Positions 46,828 to 57,885 of a stretch of 64,000 bases of DNA are shown piece by piece; position 1 is the stretch's first letter, and the number at the start of each line of letters is the position of its first letter. Location: assembly GCA_002197995.1 (NCBI GenBank), contig NGZR01000003.1, positions 3,968,001 to 4,032,000 of the forward strand, given 5' to 3'. The notes beneath the pieces were generated by a model that did no database searches, had not been told where the DNA came from, and worked only from the letters and a program-made list of their open reading frames with translations. Origin of the DNA: Gaeumannomyces sp. JS-464. Taxonomy: Eukaryota; Ascomycota; Sordariomycetes; Magnaporthales; Magnaporthaceae. A program made the translations under genes and the position numbers.

Positions 46828-49451
46828 CTAAGAAGGCGGCGGCGCATACCACCCAGGCTGGCTATTACCTGGATCGTTCGCGTCGTTCTGTTGTTGTTCA
46901 TCGCAGGGCATGTACACCGGCACCGGCGTCGTCTCGTACCAGTCGAACCAGGTCCAGTCGTTGGGCGCCGAGGCCCACGCGTTTGGGTCAAACTGGAAGA
47001 TTTCCTGGGGCTGCTCGCCAAGCCCGGTCGTGTGAGGTATCTGAACGTCCAGGGACGTGAACTGCTGTGGCTGGCTCTCGATGATGGCAACCTGCGGCTC
47101 AGTCACCGGCTCGGCGCTCCGGGGCTGCTGGAACGGCTCGTGCCCCGGCGCGGCCCTGATGAGCTCGGCCCACCGGTCGAACATGCTGTTGTTCGACACC
47201 TTGCCCGTCGCCATCATGGCCGCCTTGACGCCCTCGAGTCGTCGTGCCAGGTTTTCCATGTGTTCCGCAAAGTTCCACAGCCGGTCATTATCCTGGGCGC
47301 TCCGCACAAAGTCTGCGGGCCACCCCCCATGGCGCCCCTGCTGTGCTGCAGCCAGGTCGGCTAGCCTGCCAAGTGCTACGTTTGTGTTTTGAAGAAAGCC
47401 CCAGAACCAGCCAGGAAGGTGGACAAGTCTGTGGTCGGGTATGGAGTAGTACAGCCGGAATATGGCGCGTATGGATGTCAGGCACCGGTACTGTGCCTCG
47501 CGCTGCGGTATTACCATGTTGGGCATGACAAAGAGCGAGTTCGATATGCCCGGGATGCTGTGCTTGTAAAGAAGAATCCTAACGTTATGGTATTCGGCCA
47601 TAGCCATTGCTGTGATGTGTGCCTGTTAGAGTGGTGAGGTGCATCCCTATGTATACCCAAGGGCGGGAGCACATGTCTGTCCGCACTTACCGTCCTCATG
47701 AAACTCTCGCGGCATGCTTCTTAAAAATCCATCAATCTGTGCCTCGGCCGCTCCAAGATCCACGGGCAGCGGCGCTTCAGTGTCTGGGTCGACATGGCCC
47801 TCGGTCGCCTGCGCGATAATCTGCAGGAGCCTGGCCATGGCGGCGAGATAGCCATCGTTCGTAGACCAGCCCCCGCTCGCGCGCTCGAGCTCAGAGATAG
47901 CCCCGGTCAAGTGTGGTGACCAGTGTAGTGGCCAGTGCAGGGAGGGGCCAAGGCCCATCGACATCAAAAATAGGCAAATAGTATGATAGCTCGCAGCCAG
48001 AGCCCTGCAGCTCTCCAGTGTCGGCCTGGGTTGGGCGCCGACCATTCCAAAAGGCCCGGAAGCGGCGGCGGCGGCGGCGGCGTCTTGGGCTCCTGACGAC
48101 GACTGTGGGTATGGAGGCCTCTCCAGACCGAGGTCACTAGACATGGTCAAGGTGAGGTGGATCAAGCCCAGTTGTTGAGGGTTGGGAAGCTTGGTCACAT
48201 GCATACTGTTTCCAGCATTGATAGTCAGTCAGCGGTGTTTTCCTTGATCCTCGGGCCTTTGACCGGTCGTTGATAACAAGACGGCATAGAGCTCACCAAT
48301 CCAGCAGACAGATGATAGCAGCCAGCAGCTGATGGCTCTTCTTTCCCGACTGCGTGATCTCTTCAACAAAGAAGGATACGAGACGGTTGAATAGGCGGTG
48401 TTGGCTTTCGTGGTCATAGTAGTTTGCCGCCATGACCATGATTGGGAAGACGAGCGGGTGCTCTTCTTGCAGCCTTTCCACGGTGGCGTCTCGCGGGAGC
48501 TCGACGGCGAGACAGAACCGGGCGCGGTGCTGGATAAACTCAGCCACCAGGGCCTCGGCCTGTTGGCCCACCAGCGAAGTCTCGGTAGCCGCGAGATCCA
48601 TGATCGAACGTGTTGATCGCTGTACATTTTGTGGAAGTGGCGCTGTCGCGCCCTGCTGTTGACGTGACACGACAGATGACCCGGCCGAGGAGGCGCTCGC
48701 AGAGGAACGCCTCGCAATTCTCAAGCTCGATTTAGGAGCGGGAACCATGTCTGATAGCGTAGATAGGGATGGAGCTGCGGCCTGGCTAGATCCCGGTCTA
48801 GACGCTGCGCTGGGAGCACTAGTAGCTCGAAAAGGTCAGTGAAAGATGGAGAAATCAGTGCAGAGATGTGCAGAGAAAGCATGGCGGGTCGTGACACGCA
48901 CTCTTGGGCCGGTTCCGTGGGCTGCCGCTTTTTTCTTTGTGATTTCGCCTTGGGATGGCAGGTTTTGTGCAGCCTCTCACATCTGGTAGTGGGTGGACTG
49001 TCTGCGTCAGCAATCAGTGTCTTGTCCAGGGTGCGTGCAGATGCGAGGCCAACCGAGCACAATCGCCAGCGCGGTAAATCACCACAAAGGGAAAGACACG
49101 AGCAAAAGCCGAGCAGGTCGAGTCAAAATCCGAGGCGGCACGGGCCGTCAACGTGCCCCATCCAGCCCTTTAACAAGAAAGGCTCGGTGCGCGGCCACAA
49201 GGCAAAAGATAAATGCATCTTGCAATGCGTGGTCCCCCTTCCTTTTTCTTGCCTTTTTCCCGTATTGTGTAAGATGACCGCATCGTGAAGGCGTGTTACA
49301 CAAAATCTCGGCTTTGGCGATGGGTTCGTGCCTACCTCTCACACTTTGTGGCGCCCTCGGGCGTGATGCACCGCGCTTTGGATATCGAACAGTTAGCGCA
49401 TGCCCGATGCCCGCCCGGGGGCACAAACTTGACGCTTTGGAGCGTAGACAT
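46828..49451 (-). CDS. Zn2Cys6 (Gal4-type) transcription factor, five exons
   Basis: Minus-strand exons 49451-49336, 48982-48902, 48818-48297, 48205-47691 and 47609-46828 (116+81+522+515+782 = 672 codons, 671 aa). All introns are GT-AG (353, 83, 91 and 81 bp) with consistent phase. The zinc cluster lies at the N-terminus with cysteines at 18, 21, 28, 37, 40 and 47 (C-2-C-6-C-8-C-2-C-6-C), followed by a basic linker (KAKSQRKKRQP). Exon 1 supplies HRACANCSISKARC and KCE, and exon 2 supplies CERLHKTC, so intron 1 cuts between the fourth and fifth cysteines. The rest is the helical fungal-TF middle region, with an Ala run and an acidic, Trp-rich C-terminus (NDWTWFDWYETTPVPV) that could be an activation domain. 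It is a nuclear DNA-binding regulator with unknown targets. The reductase 3.6 kb away is a possible but unproven target. Confidence 0.9.
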
Positions 49452-50870
49452 GGCGCTCGTTCCAGCTCGACGGTCAGGGCGCTCGCGGGGTCAAGCTTGG
49501 GCCTATCGTGGATTGTGATGTGAGAGGAAATGCTGGGAATTTCAAAAGGCAAGCTGCATCAGGGCAGTTGAGTCTCTGATAGGCCGATAGAGGTTAGCGT
49601 GCTCGACATCAATCCTGGACGCTTACACCAGCTGACAAAAGGCCAGGCCCATTCTGATGACTTCAATGTCGTCAAGCCTGTCTTTATGCCTCGGGCCGTC
49701 GCGCCCTGTGAGGAAAGAAAAAAAGGGGGGCGGGCAATTTCCAGCGCCAAGCATCAGATCCTCGGAGCGATGAAGGGCATGGAGGCAGGAGTAGGGCAGG
49801 CATTCACAGAGATCAAGACAAGGAAGGCAGCTCTTTCGCTGGGCTGTAGGCGCGAGCTTCGAATACACCTCGGCGGGGCCGGACAGCATTCGGAATGTTG
49901 CTCCGGAAGATGACTGCCATGAAGGACCCCGGCGGGGCGGGTGACTTTCGCGCCCAGCAACCAACGGCAAGAAGCAAGCACATCGATACACATGTCCATC
50001 CCATCCTAGCACCATTGGTGTGGAGAGCAGGATGAAGGGATCCAAGCGGTCCGTACGGTGCCCAATGAGCACCAGGCGTGCCGGGCCGGGGATTGTGGGT
50101 AGGTATCCCAGGGTGACTGGCACCTCCAGTCGACCACCGCAAACCGCCCAATCGATGTCGCGCCTTGCGGGCGGCGAAGAAGCGGCATCTGGGGGCCAAA
50201 TCTGCTGCTCTACATACTGCTCTAGCGAAGACGGCTTGGTCGAGGGGCCTCGCCATGTCAGGAGGCAAAGGCAAGGGCGCGACGGCACGCCCTGCAACAA
50301 AAGATTTGGAAATAGAAAGAATCGAGAGAAGCCGAGGGCCAGACCGGTCCGGGGAGCGAGTGTTGACCCCGCCTGGACGCATCCTGGTTGCCTATTTTCT
50401 TCAAATGACGGAGCTTGCTGTTACTGCGTTACGGTGCTACGTGTAGCATTGATCCATGATCGATGCTGTCGTACCATCCGTGGAAGCAAAGAACAAGCGA
50501 AAAGAAGCAGTCGAGTGCTGGGGGCCAGGAAGGAGCACCATGGTACGGGAGTGGGGTTGAGTGGCCCTGAGCAGTAATCAATGCCACCGCAATGCAGGGC
50601 CGCACCGTGGGGTGCGCCAGGGTAACCGCTGCACTGCAGATCCTGAAGCGGTCATGCCAATTTCCACTGCGAGCGGCTTCCCTTTTCTTTGCTAAATTGC
50701 GCACAACGGCAATGATCACCCGGAGAAAAAGAAGAAAAAAACGAAAAAAAAAAAAAAAAGAAAAAAAAAATTGCGCATGGTCAGAACCTTATGTGATATT
50801 TGAATAGAGACACAAGAGACCTTGACCCATGCTTCCGTGTTAGCTCCTTGTGTCACTCCGGCATCTGGGG

Positions 50871-50890
50871 AAAAAAAAAAAAAAAAAAAA
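50871..50890 (+). repeat. Poly-A tract, 20 bp
   Basis: Uninterrupted A run in a spacer, about 100 bp from a second A-rich tract (50737-50770). Confidence 0.95.
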
Positions 50891-52198
50891 GGCCCCATCC
50901 TCACTCATATCGCCGACAGTGACCCCAAGACTCACACTAGCGCCACGAAGGATTGCTCCTAGGTGCTGCAGATCTTGGACAGACGCTGTCTCCCCCGGCC
51001 TAGCACGATAGGTACCGAGTTGATAGTTCGATGGCACCTCAGGATCACGGGCATCGGGTGGCATCCCTGACTCATTAATCCCGCGAGTCTGCCTCGTGCA
51101 CCCTGTTTCTAGATTTATTCAACACACGCGCCGGTGCCCATCTGGCCGGCCCACCGAAGCGGAGAGGTGAGGGTTGCAGGGCCGTCGCGCGCCCGCACGC
51201 CCGAAGGAATCGACCCCTGCAGGCGGCAATCCGTCCTTGTGATGCCGTCACGGTCCTGGGCAAACATGGCGTGGCGACCGCGCTGCACGATCACAGGCGC
51301 TAAATCAATTCGCGGTTAGGTGCCGTTTGCGGCCCTCGCGCCCCCACGCAAGGCACCAACCCCCAACGAATCACAACAGATGAGACGAGTGCCGACAGCA
51401 TCCATTATAGCTGCCGCTGGGCCTCCCGTCTTACTCGCATGTGACTCGACGGGCACTCGGCCGATATCGAAACTGGTCAGGAGAATATCGAGGGAGGCAG
51501 AGATCTACCTACCCAACTCGTCTCAACATCTGTCCCAGTGTGACTGGCTGGCTATCATGGCCGGTCAAGACGGAACGCACACATCGCAGCACACATCGCG
51601 GCACGTCTTGTCCAACCTAGCATTCAATAGGTCCATTAGCCAGATCCACGCCACCGCTTGGGCGTCTTCACCCCCCCTCTCCAACCGTTTCTCGATCGAA
51701 GTGGTGGTCCGATTCTAATTCGAGAGCTTTGCCATCCCTCACCCCTGCATGGAATTCTGTCCTTAGCTTCCCCTTTTCATGCCGGGATCGTTTGCGGGGG
51801 GGACGGGCGAAATAGCTCCACAGTCACGAGATGAGGAGTGCGACAATGGTCCACTTGCGTTGATATGGTGCGGCACCAGATGTGGAAGCAAACTATCTCG
51901 CCGTGATATGATGGCAGTCCGTTGGCGGTCTAGGCGCAAGCCGGGAGCCATCTCTCGTGAGCTATTCGGCTGCCTCGCCGTCGACAGGCAGACAGACAGA
52001 CAACATCACTCGCTGAGTGTCGAGGTGCTGGCGTCATTAGGCCAAGAAGAGGGTGCGGCCGGTGTACGGAGAAAGGGTGAGGCTTTAATGAGTGCTCAAA
52101 GAGTCTGCACGCTATGGCACTTGCTCAATCACCTTCGTGGTTAGTTAAATGTGTAAGTACCAGGCAATGGACAGATGTGGTTCTCGCTTGCTGAGCGC

Positions 52199-52223
52199 TT
52201 TTTTTTTTTTTTTTTTTTTTTTT
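52199..52223 (+). repeat. Poly-T tract, 25 bp
   Basis: Uninterrupted T run in a spacer. Confidence 0.95.
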
Positions 52224-52928
52224 GCTCCAAGGCTCCGTTATCGCTCCGTGTTAAAGGCCGCCGCCCACACACAGGGCCACAGGACACAACAGCGGTTGTG
52301 TGTTATATTCAGACATGACACGGGTGATAGATAAGATGAGTGACATGAAGGGTGATTACACGGTTGCCTTTCTGGTCTGGACGACCCGACGTTCCTTTTG
52401 GGGTGGTTCGCTTATCCCCTCGGGCTAACCAACTATGCTTATAGTAAGTAGGAAAAAAAGAAAAAAAAAGAAGGCACAATAGACACGAAAAATTCTGTTC
52501 CGTGTAACACGCCACCCCATAACTGCAGAAAGTGAGAGAGGATCGCAAGGAAGAAATAGAAGGTGGAATCACACACACGCACGCCTGCCTGTACTTACGC
52601 CACCGTAAAGCGGCTGACCGAGCGAGAATATGTTCTCGTCAAAGCGAACTCATGATTGACTAAAACAACAAAACATGTACCGAGGCGGGAAAATATTTGA
52701 ACCATCCTAAAGAATTGCTGGTCGGAACGCTAAGGGCATCAGCAAAACTCAGCACGAGGGCAAGAGAACTGTGCAGCAAGAAGAGCGGGATAGAAAAGGA
52801 AGAAGACGAAAAAAAGGCGGACGATAACTGGCCCTTCTCCCAGGTGATGCCAGAAGCCCGAATCGAGTCGCGACGGTGTGCGTGTAGACGACCGAGACCA
52901 GATTGGCAGAACGCCCAACCTATAAAAC

Positions 52929-52957
52929 TACCTAGGTGCCTAGGTAGCTAGGTATCT
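52929..52957 (+). repeat. CTAGGT-type short tandem/palindromic repeat
   Basis: Four near-copies of CTAGGT with palindromic overlap (CCTAGG). Similar CCTAGG-containing motifs occur singly elsewhere in the window (for example near 31015). Confidence 0.7.
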
Positions 52958-53855
52958 AACTATGCTCACTCGATTTACAAATACATTCCTCAAATTGCGA
53001 CGAGCGAGCACAATCCTCCGTATTTGAGAGGACCTAGAACATGGTGGTTAGGGGTGTAACAAACTCTATATTCTCATCCGCCGAATCGCTAGGTATCCTC
53101 TATTACTGACTTGTGATAAAATACGAGTGGAAAAAAGATAGAAACGCCAGCAAGGTTAGCCCAGCCAGACAGACCTCCCTAATACACATGCGTTCCAATG
53201 TCCTTACCCGGTCCTTTCGGGGCCGCGAGGTATGACACTGATCCGAGAAGGGAAATAGCCCTCACAGTCACGCTATCACCTGCGGCCCTGGAGGGGGACC
53301 AGTTTCGCAGACGGGAGGGAAAGGATATACACATAGTCTTCTTCTTTCGTCACCATTGCCCGGAAGGGACAGGCAACGACGACTAAACCCCGTTGTTCGA
53401 GGCGGACAGCTAGGTGACCAACCATGCCCAACTCGCTCTAAAAAAAAGAAAAAAGAAAAATCAAGGGAAATAAACTAGGACAGAGGCAATAACGTATGTA
53501 ACACGCACCCAAGCGCTTTGGATCGTGGAAGAAATGACAATTGGTGATAGGAGAAAATGCCACGGCTTGGCTATATCGACGAGGATGGCCTCTAGCCGCC
53601 GGAGGCGGTAAAGGAAGATGGAGAGATGGAGATATGAGCCTCCGCCAGCCCCGAGGCTTTCAATGGTGCCCAAATGCCGACTTGATGGCCAATCATCTTG
53701 CAGTTCCATGATCCAGAGGCTGGATCGCTGGAGTAACGTGCCTCGGACAAGTCTCGCGAGGTCTGGTCGTCGCTCTGGATTCAGGGTCCCAAACGCCGAT
53801 AATGCCGATGAGAAAGAGAAACACTTGTCGTTCGTCGTCATCGGGAGAAAGTTGC

Positions 53856-54845
53856 TCATGCGTTGGTAACCTAGAGAGGAACGAAGTATGTCAGTCATCA
53901 AGCGTCAAGAGGCCATGAACGGTGTAAGACGTGGACACGTTACATACCCGGAGGATCCTGCGAGAGTAGTCTTGGTTGTCTGCGATGCTGCCGTCGCTCA
54001 TGCGCCTTTGGGCCATGACGGGATCCATGCGAGAATCAGTCATGGACACGCCGCCGCTGCTTCCAGGCTTGTTTCCGTGGATGAACGCGTTGACCGCAGC
54101 GTTACGGCGGTGTTCTTCCTCAATTTCGCGGTTGCGGCGGCGCCTCAGCCAGAACCAAAGTCCACCTCCGGCAGCGGCCAGGGCAAGAACGCCAATAACC
54201 ACGCCTGCAGCAATTGCAGCCGTGTTGCCGCCGTTGCTGTTGCTGATTGGTGGAGCAGTCGTAGTTTCAACAGCGGCGGGCTCAGTCGCGGATTCGGTGG
54301 GCTTTGCTGTAGCTGAAGAGGTGCTCGCCGAGCTTGATGATGGCTCAGGAGCGTTGTCGATGCCATACAGCTGGACACCTGTGTTATATACCGTGAAGGC
54401 TTTCGGACCGCCACCTATATTCCGACGTAATGGTTAGCAAAACCACCTCTGCAAACATAGCTGGTATGGAAGGGCACGCACAAGCATCCCAGTCGAAGCC
54501 TGGGCACGGAATGTTGCATTCCTTGTCGTCGACGAGCTTCGATGCTGGCGGGTATTGGTTTCCACACCAGCATTGGGTGCCTTGGTAGCTCGCGCCGACC
54601 TTGTACCCCATTGCGTTGCAGATTTCCTTGCCACATTTGCCCATGCTGTTGTAATCGACTGTCTTGTTCACCACCTTAAGCCCTTCACCACTGCTGAAGC
54701 ATCCTTGAACGGTGGCGTCTGAAGGAATCGGACGCATGGGCTTCCGCTGGAGGCCTTTCTCGGTCTGACCTGGGGTCGGAGGGTCGGCGACGGCGGCGCC
54801 TGCGAAGAGGGCCACGACGGCCGTGGCGATTGTAAAGCACTGCAT
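53856..54845 (-). CDS. WSC-domain membrane protein (Wsc-type cell-wall stress sensor)
   Basis: Minus-strand exons 54845-54482, 54414-53948 and 53870-53856 (364+467+15 = 282 codons, 281 aa), with introns 54481-54415 and 53947-53871 (CTGAC branch). Residues 1-20 are a signal peptide. A WSC domain covers about 46-125, starting VQGCFSSGEG and containing CNAMGYKVGASYQGTQCWCG, ECNIPCPG and C-GGPKAFTVYN across intron 1. A Ser/Thr-rich stalk follows, then one membrane helix (AAIAAGVVIGVLALAAAGGG) and WFWLRRRRN. The cytosolic tail of about 75 residues contains basic and Ser-rich stretches. The layout is that of Wsc1-3 sensors, which report wall stress to Rho1 and the Pkc1 MAP-kinase pathway. The last exon codes for only four residues and the stop (VTNA), so the 3' end is less certain than the rest. 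Confidence 0.9.
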
Positions 54846-57800
54846 GTTGGCGGTTGATGGATGGGTATGCCGAGTGTAATACTGGACTCGAGGGAGACGG
54901 TGCCTCGATTGTGAGTTCGGTCGGCAGAAGAACCCCAGCAGGTTTGCCACAATCGATGGCGTCTTTGTTCGGGAACTGGTTTGGTGACTCGTGGCCCGGC
55001 TCCCGTGACAGGTGGACAAGGCAGGCAGCTTGAGAAGGAAAGTGGCTGGACAAAGAAGGCGGCGTTGACAATCGCGCGTGAATGAGAAGAAGAAAGAAGA
55101 AGAAATGAGGGAGAAGTGTGGGAACCAGCCGACGATGGGGATTGCGGGTTGGGTCCTTGACGTCGTCCCGGGGATTGGGTATTGGTGACGCGAAGTCGGC
55201 GTTCGGTTCGTGATCTCGATTCTGCGTGCTCCCTTTTGGAGGCTCGCTTTAGTGGCTGGACATTGAAAGCAAGATTCCTCCTCTTGACCTCTGCAGGACA
55301 AGAACAGTCCCGTGACCGAAGTGGAAAAGGAGGGAGCGTGGAATGTCGACTAGAAAAATCGACGGTCGGATCGAAGGAAACAAAAACGAGAGGAATTGTC
55401 AAACGAGTGACAGGCGTGGTGGTTTGGTGCTGGTGGTTGGGAAGAGGGAGCAAAAACAGTTTTGTCGAAGGGGAGGAATGGAGAGAATGGAGCGGAAAGG
55501 GGAAAGAGGGAGCGAGACTGTGCCGTCGACTGTCTGGGCCCAGCGTCTGGTGGGCCGGGATGGATCAGGAGTCGCGGAAAGCCAGGAAGAAGGGAAATTG
55601 CGCTGGCGGGTGGGTAAATCGGGCAACGGTTGCCCCTGTCGCAGCCGAGATGTCCCCGAGTGTAGGCGGTTAGGTCACTGGCCAGCGGCGGAATGCAGGT
55701 GAGGTACCTATGGCGCAGTGCGAGGATACCTGATCAGCGCAGCCGCGGTACGGATTGAGATTAGTGCAACGGGGTTCTGCTGGCGGCGCAGCCAAACGAG
55801 GCAGGGGATTGACAGGGCCCTGGCTCCGTACGATGTGTTGATTGGCTGTCCTGAGTCGGGCCAACCCCTCCCTGGTGGTTGGTGGTCGCACCTGTCAGGA
55901 ACACGAAAAGCGTTTTCAGGGGGATTTTAGGTTCTGGTTCAATTGCATCCGCGCGTGCTGTCGGCTGTTGTCTGTTGAGCCCGCCATGGAATTGTGCTTG
56001 CATTTACTAATATACGCTTTTGCTCATCAACCAAGGAATCCAAGCAGACTCCTCGCGGTCAGTCGGCGTCAAGTTTCTGAAGGGGATTATGCACTGCTAA
56101 CTGACAAACTGCCTGCTTGCTTCTACAAATGTTTTGGGAGTACCACTTGTCGTAATCATCCTATGATGAGTGCGTTTGTCCTCCCTCCCTCGCCTGTTCG
56201 AGCGGAAGCGGCACTCATGTTTCTACCACACAAAGAGTGAAGGGAAAGAAACTTTCAAAGGAAAGGGGGACAAAAAAAAAGATTAAAAATAAATAATACA
56301 GTGCTGGATGGCAGAGGCACCACGAGCGGGCATGGAAAACGAAAGCATGGCGGACACTTTGCGGTGGCAGTGCTGACGAATATTGTTTTATTGAATGCTT
56401 GCCCCTGAATTGCAGCCGCGCCCAGCCCGCCCTAGGATTGTGAAACAAGAAACACCAATGTGACACGACCTGCCTGGGCGGGGTTTTTGCCACGGAAATC
56501 GAGGCCAACATCATGTCGGCATTGTCCTGTCAGCGTCACGATGGGGCGGCATGGAGCATATGGGAGGTAACGCACGGCAAGAGTTTTTTTTTCTTTTTTT
56601 TTTTTTTTTTCTCCTTCCCGAAGTCCCTGGAGTAGAGAGGCAGTAGGGCGACAACTCTACAGCGCCCAGCATCTTTCTCGTATAATCCATGTGGTGTGGT
56701 CGGCTGCCTGCAGTCCAGTTGGCGTGCTGCATGCATGTTTGCTTGGCTTCGTCGGTTGCGGGCTGTGGTCAGCAAGCAATAAAGAAAGGGTCTTGCCCGA
56801 ACCAAGGACAGAACAACAGGCTATTGGCGAATTGGCCCTCGCCATTCCGTATTTTGTGCACGTCGGGCCTTGCCAGAACCCCCTCCCGATGCCGATCGGC
56901 GTCCCAACGTCGCGACCGACACCCAGAAAGGCCGTCCTCCCGTTCGAAGGCTGGACCCTGCGTGTCTGCTAGAGCACGCAACCCTGCAGGGGCCCGTCTA
57001 GTCCGGCACTCAGCCGTGTCAGCTTCTCCTTGCTTGCCGAAGGATCTGATGGACCAAAAGTGTGTCTGTCTGATATTAAAGGAAGGGAAGAGAGAGGGGA
57101 TAGGAAGCGCAGCAGGAATTCTCAAAACCAATGCATTCCGACTGAACTCCCTTCTCATCCCCCTCCGCACTGCCGTACGAAAGACAGATCGGGTCATCCC
57201 TTCTCTGCTCTCCATCGGGGGAGGGCTTTGAGCGGGAAGAAGAGAGACGTCTCGCCAAGCACGGCCCGCGCTTATTCGAGGCACGTTGCATTCGCGCTTC
57301 GTGTTGACGCCCTGACCCCAAAATATCAGGTTTGATTGATTGCCCGCAGATGGGAGGCTGAGGTGTCAGCAGCCACCAAGTAGCAATATCAATACTGTGC
57401 CGGCGACATTCCACAGCTGTCTCCACACGTGACGGGCGAGACATCAGGAAACCGCCATCACATTTTTTTGTTGCACGGTATAAAGAGCAGTGTTGGTGCA
57501 CAGTAAAGCACAGTGAATTCACTTTTGGTAGTGTCCCGGTGTGGCTCGCCTGTGCAACATTTTTGCAATCCACAAACCACGTGATCTCGAGATATCCGGC
57601 GCACGGACCAAGTGTCAGACCGCGTTGTGTCTGGCCCAGCTGGGTGCCAGGATCGCCAATTGGCAAACGCGTTTTGGGCTTGATGAGAAACCGGCTTGAC
57701 AGTAACGTCCCCGTGGCCAGCGAACACGTCCAAATCACGACGAACCGCAGCCGGAGCACACCATCTTGACCGCGAGCCTGGGAATGCGACAAAGCTAGGA

Positions 57801-57885
57801 GGCTCTCGCGGCCCCTTGTACCGCTGAAAAATTCAACCCACTCCCTTCTCCTCGGCCAACTGCACTTCACCGTTACGTGCGAACG
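54846..57885. other. 3-kb divergent spacer
   Basis: Lies between the WSC gene (minus) and the Nup37-like gene (plus) and holds both promoters. A T18 run is at 56594-56611, with interrupted T just before it. ORFs such as 56689-57231 (plus) lack any supporting feature. Confidence 0.45.

Larger units (their letters stand above)
49452..53855. other. 4.4-kb spacer rich in homopolymers
   Basis: Contains A-rich tracts at 50737-50770 and A20 at 50871-50890, T25 at 52199-52223, and a CTAGGT-type repeat at 52929-52957. Overlapping ORFs (for example minus 49623-50300) have no supporting features. The transcription-factor promoter lies at its left end. Confidence 0.45.

Noticed and set aside
42024..49451. 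A secondary-metabolite cluster around the nor-1-like reductase
   Set aside because: No polyketide synthase, peptide synthetase, terpene cyclase, P450 or transporter gene is present in the window.
49623..50382. Minus-strand ORFs up to 225 codons
   Set aside because: Two overlapping frames of equal quality and a plus-strand frame over the same bases; no domain or homology-like motif.
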